DNA of 64,000 nucleotides from Flectonema sp. DT1601 (Eukaryota > Euglenozoa > Diplonemea > Diplonemida > Diplonemidae): assembly GCA_964019425.1 (NCBI GenBank), contig OZ025815.1, positions 620,001 to 684,000 of the forward strand. The letters are read 5' to 3'. The notes beneath the pieces are model-generated. The model had not been told where the DNA came from and made no database searches. It saw nothing but the letters and a program-made list of their open reading frames with translations. This document shows positions 11,297 through 21,183 of this stretch, piece by piece. The position numbers and the translations under genes are program-made. Numbering within the stretch: the stretch's first letter is position 1; each line of letters begins with the position of its first letter.

Positions 11297-11454
11297 CCCT
11301 CATACTCCCATTATGACAAGCCATCACTAAGAATTAATACCAAGAGTTAGATGTGAGGGGAATCAAGGCAGGCAACACAGCAGAACGTACGACTGCAGTA
11401 ACAGCTTAGAACTCAATAAAACTCTTTCAACAGGTCAGAAGTCAGGTAGGGTAA
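10364..11454. other. Gene-poor spacer rich in A/T homopolymers
   Basis: I see no supportable gene here. The stretch holds T runs near 10382-10410, 10578-10602 and 11264-11296 and A runs near 10418-10431. Short open frames are low-complexity or lack any recognisable feature. It separates the 5' end of the giant gene from the 3' end of the phosphoribosyltransferase gene. Confidence 0.6.
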
Positions 11455-12368
11455 TTATGGAAATAACTCTTCAGAGTTAGTCAGATTGGCTAGGGCGGAT
11501 ATTCCAAAGTTGTCATCAGTCCTGTCAAAGAGTTGGACGCGCGAGGGAAGGACGGTTTTTTCTATTACCTTTAGCAGGTCATTGGCAAGCGGGGATATCC
11601 CAAAGAAACATATAAAAACACACCTTTGGATCACCACATGCAGAGTCTGGGATAGAACTATCGTCAACGAGGGTAAAGACAGACACGTCTTTGAACTTAC
11701 CATCGTTGTACTGTTGAATCTTTTGAACTCCATTTAAGAATGGCAAACTAATCATAGCAGCGAACTCATACACAGATGCTCCAATACTTTCAACGAGTTC
11801 GAATCCAGACACAGCAGTGCCTCCAGTTGCGATTAAGTCATCGATAAGTACAACTCTTGACGTCTGATCAATAGAACCAAGTCTTACTGATTGAGTGTCT
11901 GGTTTAGCTTCAGTGTACTCTTTACCATATCCAGATGATGTAACAACGACACCAGGGTTCTTATCATCTTTTCTTAATAAGACAAATGGAATTCCTAATC
12001 TCAACGCCAATGGAGTGAACAAGAACCCTCTAGCGTCATACCCGACAATATGAGTTGGTCCAGTTCCTTCAGGTGCTGAAGAGTATCTTTGGTAGAGGAT
12101 GTCAATTACCTGTTTTGTTTTGTTTTATTCGGTACGTCATTACTGTGATCCCAAAGCGTGATACGATGAAAAAAATAATAAACTTTCATACCTTCTGGAA
12201 AACTTTAGGGTTTTCAGTAATCCCAGACACGTCGTAAAATTTTGGAACCGCCTTTGGAGAGAATGGTTCCGAATACCACCACATACTAGCAGCAATTTCC
12301 TTTACATCATCTTGCACTGGGTCTGCCGTCCAGTGGTTACCAGTTTCCCCAACTTTAAGAAATTGCAT
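11455..12368 (-). CDS. Adenine phosphoribosyltransferase, three exons (kinetoplastid-like long form)
   Basis: Converts adenine plus PRPP to AMP in purine salvage, presumably cytosolic. Exon 1 is 12192-12368, exon 2 11624-12109, and the likely exon 3 11455-11568. Introns of 82 and 55 nt are both phase 0, giving about 258 residues. The PRPP-binding signature VVLIDDLIATGGTA is in exon 2. The N-terminal part has WYSEPFSPKAVPKFYDVSGI and the middle THIVGYDARGF, typical of the enzyme and closest, from memory, to kinetoplastid forms that carry a C-terminal extension after a CGDxK motif (here CGDPK). The first junction (AAG|GTATGA, ACAG|GTAATT) is firm because it restores family sequence. The second donor (AAG|GTGTGT) is plausible, but its acceptor is uncertain, so the last 37 residues are tentative. 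A frame reading into intron 2 would add unrelated residues. No TATA box is obvious upstream. Confidence 0.88.
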
Positions 12369-12864
12369 TTTTTTTTTTAATTATTTTTAATTTGCCAAGT
12401 GTCCTATCAGACAGCAGAGAATGAGAAAAACGTTATCATTGACTTACAACAAAATAATACTAAAATTTTTGAAAAAAAAAATATATATTGTGCGATGTTG
12501 TAAGGAGCAAGAAAACGGCTCTTCAATGATGTGGTTTGATGTGCCTGTCAGAAGAACAGCTATCGAAGGAGAAAAGGGGGGTGAAAAACATCAACCAAAA
12601 ATCATTAAAAGCAGTGGAAGAAGGAAAAAAAAAAAAAAAAAAAAAGGATGCGTGGTGGAAGAGCATAGAGATAGACCCCAGTGACGTATGGAGTTCTTCC
12701 TCCTTAGTTTTTTTTTTTTTTTTTTAATATTTCGTTGGTTCATATTTACTCGGGGGATAAGTGGAAAGGGGGAAGGAGACAAATTTCGTCCATCACCTGC
12801 GTCTGTGACATTGCACCGACGGTAAATGATTACCTTTTTTTTTTCTTATTAGTTCCCTAAAAAA
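12369..12864. other. Homopolymer-rich spacer before the tandem array
   Basis: I see no gene here. The stretch has A runs near 12625-12644 and T runs near 12707-12725 and 12835-12844. Open frames across it are low-complexity products of those runs. Confidence 0.55.
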
Positions 12865-13233
12865 TATGTGCATTTCAAAAGCAGCTTAGCTACGTGTGGA
12901 GAAAGATAGAACTCGGGGATGAAACAAAATATGATTTTTTTTTAAATTATTTTCGTACTCCCTTTGCTAGGTTTTATTTATTTATTCTTATTTTCTAGCG
13001 CAGGTTGGGGGAAGGATGAGGAAAAAAGCGTTCAGTTGCTAACTATGTTTGCGTCACAATATTAAAGAAAAGAAAAAAAAAAAACTTAAAAATGGTGATG
13101 AAATGTCTCTTACTTTTTTTTCATTTCCGTTTTTTTTTTTTTTTTTTTTTTGACGACACCAGCATTGAGCCAGAGACACAGTGAGGAAAAAAAATACTGA
13201 AAAGAACACGCTGCTAACTTCTTGAATAGGACT

Positions 13234-13251
13234 CCCCTCAGCGAAGAGGGG
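13234..13251. other. 6-bp stem-loop conserved in all array units
   Basis: CCCCTC and GAGGGG flank the loop AGCGAA. The same sequence is at about 19145, 25082 and 31099. Unit 4 has CCCCCC on the left arm, so one pair is lost there. It lies about 2 kb downstream of each gene's stop; role unknown. Confidence 0.4.
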
Positions 13252-14168
13252 TTCTCCCAAGCACAGCTTATCTCCTTTCTTTTTGCTTATTGAACAGACA
13301 AGATCAGACGAGGTCTTTCTTTACTTGTTTTTTTCTGTTTGTGTGCACTTCAAGCGAACAAAGAATGTCGAATTTGCAGATTGGAGGAAGAAAAAAATGC
13401 ACTATTGCAATCATAGAAGAAAGAGGCTTTTAAAAGTTGATTTTAAGTTCTCTCAATCAAAAACCATCAGGTAATCCTTTTCGTACATAACTGGAGAATC
13501 AACATTATATAATTTATTTTCATATAATTCTGAATAGGAAGGTATTCAACCACTAAAAAAAAAAAAAAAAAAAAACCTTTCGGTCACGTTTTGATAAATC
13601 AAAGAGCAGAAAAATAAATTTCCGTCTATCCAAGTGGAGATACCTCGTTGTTTTGTGGATAACAGTTTTCTTTTTTTTTTTTTTTTCTGTTGTTGTTTTA
13701 TATATAGCTGTTTCAGTTGATGAACTACTGACCATGGTTCCTTTCTGCCGGACAATCGTTTGGTAGGTACAAGAAGAAGGAAAAAAAAAAAGAAAATCAA
13801 CAACCAATAAGAAGTCAAGCAGACAATACGACAAGTATTTTGTCAAATTCTTTTTTTTTTTTTTTTTTCTGGTGTTCGGAAAGGAGAAAAAGAAAAGGAT
13901 ATCCTTCTTTTTCTTTTTCTTCTGTAAAAAAAAATGATTAAAAAGTAAAATATGCCAAGGTGTCGTTGGTGTTGTGGTGTACACTTTTATTTTATTTTTT
14001 CCCTTCTACCCCCAAGTGTGTACAACAGGGTCTTCCTTCCCCGCTGACAGTTTCAAGTCCGTTCCCTTGGCTGCTGTTTCGCCAGATAGTAGGTAGGGAC
14101 AGAAGGAATCTCATTGGTCCATTCATGCGCGTCTTTAATTAGAAGACGAGGCATTTGGATACTCATAG

Positions 14169-14483
14169 TTACTCCCGCCGTTTACCTGCGCTTGACCTCG
14201 TTGGCAGCAGACTAATCGGCAGATGATGAGGTTCACTGACTAAAGCAATAATATCACAAGGTGGTATTACAGGTCCTGAAAACCCAAATGTAATTTTTTT
14301 TTTTGTCATCCTTTTTGTGCATGCGTCAAAACAACCAACTGTGCCTATCAAGAAAGGCAACGCAGCGCGTGTGTGTTCGTTGAGCGTGAGTTCACAGTTC
14401 ATGGTTTCGACGTTTGTTCCGAAACAAGATGTGATTAAAAGAAAAAAAAGAATCGACGTAAAGTAAAGCCTGGGGTCAAACAA
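14169..14483 (-). CDS. Possible small secreted protein, 104 codons (weak)
   Basis: The frame starts MFDPRLYFTSILFFLLITSC, which looks like a signal peptide, and continues for about 80 residues with four more Cys. I do not recognise it. In units 2-4 the matching region has one base fewer in an A tract inside the presumed signal peptide (near 20368, 26305 and 32182), so only the downstream part from MNCELTLNEH stays open (20098-20331, 26035-26268, 31910-32143). Either unit 1 alone has the intact form, or this is chance. GT- and AG-like sites near the 3' end leave a spliced structure possible. Treat as hypothetical. Confidence 0.2.
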   Translation of the reverse strand: MFDPRLYFTSILFFLLITSCFGTNVETMNCELTLNEHTRAALPFLIGTVGCFDACTKRMTKKKITFGFSGPVIPPCDIIALVSEPHHLPISLLPTRSSAGKRRE

Positions 14484-15246
14484 ATGGTACAGACCTGGAA
14501 ATAAAAAATGGCTGGGGAACTACAGAAGGGGACAAACCTGGAGCTGCTTACACACGGGCTCAATACACCAACCTAATTATAAAGGAAAGCCCCCATAAAA
14601 AGGGTATTTCCGTAGACCACTACAGCCACCACTGCATAGAGAAAACCAGCGGGAGTGTTACAAGAAAACAAGGGGGAAAAAAAGAGACCTACTCTTTCCC
14701 CTCTTTCCTGCACCTAAACAGAAAGACTTCTTAACATACGTGGGAAAGAAAACGGATATTGTAAGAAGCAAAACAAGACAACAGAAAATAATATTAAAAA
14801 AAGAAGCTTTTTTAAAAAAAAAAAAAAAAAAAAAAAGGGAGGGAATAGGCCAACAATTTGTTCTTTTTTTGGGACTAATAATTCTATGATTCAAATAATA
14901 AAGACAAATGCGTGTTGGATTCGTCTTTTAGACTCCCCCAACCTCATTCAACAAGAGCGTGCAGATAATTAATATCCAAAACCTCTCTATTTAATGAGTG
15001 AGTTCTGAGGCAATACCCACCGTGTTATGTTGCAAGTGGATTTCCAAAGTCCGCACTGATTTTTTTCAGATGATAAATGAATTTTGTACCAAAAAAAAAA
15101 AAAAAAAAAAAATTCCTAAAGTAATAACTCTCGCAGTAAACAAAAGAAATATCTCCCTCACGTGTGATGACCCTGTTTTTTTTTTTTTTTTCCCAATTGA
15201 TGAAAACAGGATTTCGAAGAAAAAACAGAAATAACACAAACCTGAC

Positions 15247-18200
15247 CTACAACATCACCTCAACACCCGGATGACCATCAGGACAGGTTCCGTCAGCGCA
15301 GCATGAGATGCCATTGGCAACACCGCAGTTACCTGCATTTTTAATGGCAAATGGACACCAGTCAGATGATTGCGAGCACCACTTTACTGACCACTCACTA
15401 CCGTGAGGTTTTGTGCGGTCATAACCAAGCTGTGTGTTTGTTAGTTGTGTAATGTTAAGTTGTTGTTGTTGTTGTTGTTGTTGTTATTTTTTTTCTCCAC
15501 ATTTTTCACATTCAAAAAAATATACATACCAAAACACGATGGGTGTGTGCGTTGGCCTCGGTTGACGTTTTGGAAATTTCAGTGATGACACCAGTAGTGA
15601 GTTTGATTACTTCCGCAGGACTGATTTGAATCTGATGGGTGTGACCACCTCCCACAACAAGTCTAAGTGCAGTTCCGTATGCCTCAGCACGGGTTTCTGC
15701 GATGATGTTTTTAATTTCTTTCTTACTACTTCCCATGATGAGTTCTTCAATAGCCTTCGTTTCTTTCCATATAGTAGATCCGTGTTCGTGAACAGGAAAT
15801 ATTGGATATCTCTGTCTCAGTTGACCAATCCCTTCAATTTCAGGAGTAAGAATCCAATGACCAGATGCACGAACTTGTCTTTCGGTACCTCCATTGTCCT
15901 CAACGTATGTGGTTGATCCTGAGGTGTCAGCAGGATCAACATTCTTTGGATCCTTAAAGAAGGATGCAGGTGTTCTGTAAAAAGAACCTTGGTTTGTACC
16001 TTTGAAAGCACTGCCTTTCTTACCAGTACGTCCACCAGCTGTAACATCGTAATTAACATTGTATCTATCATAGTAATTAATGTTGTACGGATTCCACTCA
16101 GTAAGGGGTGTTTGAAAAACTATCTCAAGAGGCATGGCGTATGTCCATCTCTGTTCCCAACATTTCTTGTAGACGCACTTTTTCTTTTTCCAATGGCACT
16201 TTGCTTCAATTGCGTTGTTGCCCAATTCATTGGCTTCCCATTTACGGTTTTCATTGCATGCGTCTTCGTCTTTGATGGCTTTGCATTGGTTTTCACGTGT
16301 GGCATCTCCAGGGTCGGTCATGTCGTCGCTTGAAACCTCAGTGCAAACAGTCATCGGACTAACTCGTTTGTTGGTTGTCTGAGCTGCGAATAGGAGATCA
16401 TTGAATGCACGTTTCTTTCCAGTTCTGCCCATGGCATCCTTCTTCTTGTGAGAGTAGTATCTGGAGTACTTTGCGCTGTTAAGAGTTTGTGTACCATCCC
16501 AAGTTGTGCAAATAGGACCAAATGCCTCATCAGTAAGGTTACCCTGGTTAGGCCCATCGAACCCAACAATATCCTCCATTAGTTCGTCAATGAATTCGTG
16601 GGTTGTTTTTCCCTTAGGCCAAGGACCTTTAGGATCAAAGTACTGTTCTGAAGTTGGATTAATATCAAACAGCGCTCTATTGGTTTTCGCTAACTGCTCT
16701 CTGGTGACTGGTCGCGATTCTCTGATTTGAACGTGAACTTCATTCTTTACTCTAAATCTAGCGGTAGGGATTTCAATGTCAATTTTTTTACACAATATCC
16801 TGTAGAACCACTGAGCTGTCTTAGGCTCGAAAGTATCAGTAGCTCCTCCCTTGTCATTCATTGAACGGAAACATGTTGGAAGGTATGGAAGATTCTCCAG
16901 CAAGTTCTTCTGCCCGCTGTTGATGTAAAAGTTTGTCTTTTCATTCAAATCTGCCCAACTGTCGGCATCAATGTGATGACGCTCTGAAGCAAATGGCTCG
17001 GCGATGTCTTCTTGAGAGTTTACCCATGCACCTTCTAAGTAACACAAAACCGGTTTGAAGTATGGACGATAGTCTCTGTGTGTTGTGTTTTGATCATTCC
17101 ATGCTCTGAACCACTCTCGCATTTCAGCGACTTGCTTACTGACGCTACCAGCGGATAGTACTGGCGGGGGTACGTCAGGGTAGAGCATGTCACGAGTTGG
17201 TGGCGGCCATGTCTTTGTGAAGATTTCAAGACTGATATTGTGATCAGCTTCTTTTAATGAATAATCATTGTGTCTGGTGGTGAATTGAACTCCGTTGAGA
17301 ACAGCTCCAAACTCACCCAATCCAATCGTGTGATGAGTGTTTGCGTGATTGTGCATACCGGCAGCTCCATAACCGACGAATGATGGTTCGTGGTAGGAAT
17401 CAGTTCCCTGTTCCCCAGAACGAACAATTGTTAAACCAGACTGACCCTGTTCACGAACTCTCTCTTGAATTCTAAACTCATAAGCAATTAACTGACGACC
17501 AATTGCTGCAACTGCTCCCTTGAGTCTCGCAACACTCGCCGAGTCAATTTCCTGTCCACTTTTAATTCCATACTTTGAAGGATCATAAAGAGGACAGGTA
17601 GCCATAACTTCTTCGGTTGGTTCCAACACATTCACTTTAATCTTTGTCCCATCAACGCAGAAGCTCTTTCTCTCTTTTGCGTCTTTAGCCCCTTGTTTGT
17701 CAGATCCGAAATAGTATACTTTTGATTCAGTGAGTTCGAATGTGTAATTCCTACCCTTTGCTTCCAATCCTTGAAAATCAAGCAGACCAGCTTTGAGTTT
17801 TGCTCTGCTGAAATCACAGTCTTTGAAAGCACTCTCATCATCAAATAAATACACGTTTCTCTTTTTATCACTTCCTCTCCAAAACACAAGAGTGTCTCCG
17901 ACATAAGCACCCACAGGGTCTTGTGACATGTATGAAGTCCATCGACAGTTTCCATTTGTAATACTGGTTTGGGTATCCATAGAGGTACCTGGAGAACCAG
18001 TAGGACGTGCTGCTGCTCCACCAACCGTGCACTTGCTAGCACTGGTACCGTAACTTCTAAAAGTATATCTTGTAACAGGAATGTAGACGTCAGTGACATT
18101 TGGTTTAATTGTACAGTAGCCGTCTCTTCCTGGAGGACCAGTCGTATTCAAGTCTTTGATTGTTGAGTTCAGAGTTTCAATCTGTTTTCTCAAATCATCC

Positions 18201-18634
18201 ATCTCAGCAGATGATGCTGGAGATGTGTTTGATGAATTAGTAGGAGGTTGAGGATGAGCAGTACCGTTTCTGACAGTAATCATTTGTTGTTGGAGTACTT
18301 GAACAGCAGACTCTAACGATGTTAGTCGGCGTTCGACTTCGCGAGTCATACTTTTGGACCATTTGACTCCGTTACTCCATTCAATTAATCCAAGACGTTC
18401 GTTAAACTTTCCTGTTGCTCCAATTGTTTGGAGTAGACCATCAGCAGGTGTTACCATAGTACCACTCACTGTTGCTGTTCCATATTTTGTCGTCAGCTTA
18501 CAACTTGATTCCGTTACTTTCATTACGTCTTCAGTGGCTGTATCAAACCAATCTCCACTAAAATTCTCGCACTGCGCTGCCGCTCCTGCGACTATCGTCG
18601 CAAACAACGCTGCCAAGCAGCGCGTTGTTGACAT
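15247..18634 (-). CDS. Secreted His/Cys-rich protein with HTH-type metal motifs, array copy 1
   Basis: Function unknown. Exon 1 is 15530-18634 (1,035 codons) and exon 2 15247-15429 (60 codons plus TAG), joined across a 100-nt phase-0 intron (TTG|GTATGT...CACACAG|CTTGGT). A signal peptide (MSTTRCLAALFATIVAGAAA) opens it. Residues about 21-95 form a small Cys/Trp-containing domain. About 98-125 and 142-165 look coiled-coil, followed by the collagen-like GPPGRDG. A His cluster HNHANTHH lies near residue 430, Cys- and Lys-rich CHWKKKKC near 820, and HEHG, GGGHTHQI and NAHTHRV near the end, the last two resembling metal-binding repeats. Exon 2 supplies a Cys-rich tail (KWCSQSSDWC, SCCADGTCPDGHPG). 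Without splicing, the frame would end five residues into the intron. Many N-x-S/T sites suit a glycosylated extracellular protein. Confidence 0.85.
15459..15486. repeat. TTG microsatellite inside the intron of array genes
   Basis: About nine TTG repeats lie within the intron of copy 1. The same tract is at about 21396-21423 and 27333-27360. Copy 4 has a shorter tract at about 33157-33173. On the coding strand it reads as AAC repeats between donor and acceptor. Confidence 0.85.
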
Positions 18635-18652
18635 TTGATTTGGAGTGTTGCT

Positions 18653-18660
18653 TATTTATA
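18653..18660 (-). promoter_or_regulatory. TATA box (TATAAATA), array copy 1
   Basis: TATAAATA lies 19-26 bp upstream of the ATG at 18634, implying a very short 5' UTR. The same box is upstream of all four array genes. Confidence 0.6.
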
Positions 18661-21183
18661 GCTTTAACAACTCTCTGTGAGATAAGAAAGAGGGTGATAG
18701 TTTGACAAGAAGAAAAACGGCAAATAAATAGAAACAGAAAAATGAAGTAGTTGAGGAGAAGACATTTGAAAAGTGCCAAAAAGACAAGATGAAGAAAGGA
18801 CAACTTACAAAGGTTAATATTAATGGTAACAATATGTGCATTTCAAAAGCAGCTTAGCTACGTGTGGAAAGATAGATTCGGGGATGAAACAAAATATGTT
18901 TTTTTTTTTTTTTTCGTACTCCCTTTGCTAGGTTTTATTTATTTATTCTTATTTTCTAGCGCAGGTTGGGGGAAGGATGAAGGGGAAAAGCGTTCAGTTG
19001 CTAACTATGTTTGCGTCACAATATTAAAGAAAAATTTTTTTGACAACAAGTCAGCGAAAAAACACGACACCAGCATTGAGCCAGAGACACAGTGAGGAAA
19101 AAAAATACTGAAAAGAACACGCTGCTAACTTCTTGAATAGGACTCCCCTCAGCGAAGAGGGGTTCTCCCAAGCACAGCTTATCTCCTTTCTTTTTGCTTA
19201 TTGAACAGACAAGATCAGACGAGGTCTTTCTTTACTTGTTTTTTTCTGTTTGTGTGCACTTCAAGCGAACAAAGAATGTCGAATTTGCAGATTGGGGGAA
19301 GAAAAAAATGCACTATTGCAATCATAGAAGAAAGAATGTGAAGGTTCTTTTTTCTTTTAAAAAAGTTGATTTTAAGTTCTCTCAATCAAAAACCATCAGG
19401 TAATCCTTTTCGTACATAACTGGAGAATCAACATTATATAATTTATTTTCATATAATTCTGAATAGGAAGGTATTCAACCACTAAAAAAAAAAAAAAAAA
19501 AAAACCTTTCGGTCACGTTTTGATAAATCAAAGAGCAGAAAAATAAATTTCCGTCTATCCAAGTGGAGATACCTCGTTGTTTTGTGGATAACAGTTTTCT
19601 TTTTTTTTTTTTTTTCTGTTGTTGTTTTATATATAGCTGTTTCAGTTGATGAACTACTGACCATGGTTCCTTTCTGCCGGACAATCGTTTGGTAGGTACA
19701 AGAAGAAGGAAAAAAAAAAAGAAAATCAACAACCAATAAGAAGTCAAGCAGACAATACGACAAGTATTTTGTCAAATTCTTTTTTTTTTTTTTTTTTCTG
19801 GTGTTCGGAAAGGAGAAAAAGAAAAGGATATCCTTCTTTTTCTTTTTCTTCTGTAAAAAAAAATGATTAAAAAGTAAAATATGCCAAGGTGTCGTTGGTG
19901 TTGTGGTGTACACTTTTATTTTATTTTTTCCCTTCTACCCCCAAGTGTGTACAACAGGGTCTTCCTTCCCCGCTGACAGTTTCAAGTCCGTTCCCTTGGC
20001 TGCTGTTTCGCCAGATAGTAGGTAGGGACAGAAGGAATCTCATTGGTCCATTCATGCGCGTCTTTAATTAGAAGACGAGGCATTTGGATACTCATAGTTA
20101 CTCCCGCCGTTTACCTGCGCTTGACCTCGTTGGCAGCAGACTAATCAGCAGATGATGAGGTTCACTGACTAAAGCAATAATATCACAAGGTGGTATTACA
20201 GGTCCTGAAAACCCAAATGTAATTTTTTTTTTTGTCATCCTTTTTGTGCATGCGTCAAAACAACCAACTGTGCCTATCAAGAAAGGCAACGCAGCGCGTG
20301 TGTGTTCGTTGAGCGTGAGTTCACAGTTCATGGTTTCGACGTTTGTTCCGAAACAAGATGTGATTAAAGAAAAAAAAGAATCGACGTAAAGTAAAGCCTG
20401 GGGTCAAACAAATGGTACAGACCTGGAAATAAAAAATGGCTGGGGAACTACAGAAGGGGACAAACCTGGAGCTGCTTACACACGGGCTCAATACACCAAC
20501 CTAATTATAAAGGAAAGCCCCCATAAAAAGGGTATTTCCGTAGACCACTACAGCCACCACTGCATAGAGAAAACCAGCGGGAGTGTTACAAGAAAACAAG
20601 GGGGAAAAAAAGAGACCTACTCTTTCCCCTCTTTCCTGCACCTAAACAGAAAGACTTCTTAACATACGTGGGAAAGAAAACGGATATTGTAAGAAGCAAA
20701 ACAAGACAACAGAAAATAATATTAAAAAAAGAAGCTTTTTTAAAAAAAAAAAAAAAAAAAAAAAGGGAGGGAATAGGCCAACAATTTGTTCTTTTTTTGG
20801 GACTAATAATTCTATGATTCAAATAATAAAGACAAATGCGTGTTGGATTCGTCTTTTAGACTCCCCCAACCTCATTCAACAAGAGCGTGCAGATAATTAA
20901 TATCCAAAACCTCTCTATTTAATGGGTGAGTTCTGAGGCAATACCCACCGTGTTATGTTGCAAGTGGATTTCCAAAGTCCGCACTGATTTTTTCAGATGA
21001 TAAATGAATTTTGTACCAAAAAAAAAAAAAAAAAAAAAATTCCTAAAGTAATAACTCTCGCAGTAAACAAAAGAAATATCTCCCTCACGTGTATGTGATG
21101 AACCTGTTTTTTTTTTTTTTTTTTTTTCCCCAATTGATGAAAACAGGATTTCGAAGAAAAAACAGAAATAACACAAACCTGAC

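Larger units (their letters stand above)
12865..18832 (-). repeat. Tandem array unit 1 of 4 (5,968 bp)
   Basis: The unit begins where TATGTGCATTTCAAAAGC starts and ends at the next occurrence of that sequence. It contains a homopolymer-rich 2.4-kb spacer and one secreted-protein gene (15247-18634). From the CDS rightwards it is in register with unit 2. The left part carries a segment of about 85 bp (about 13065-13150) that units 2 and 3 lack but unit 4 has. The spacer also holds a small hairpin at 13234-13251 and the weak reading frames noted separately. Confidence 0.95.

Noticed and set aside
13553-13984. Lys/Phe-rich open frames in the array spacers (also near 19482 and 25419)
   Set aside because: They are translations of A and T runs whose lengths vary, with frames breaking between units.
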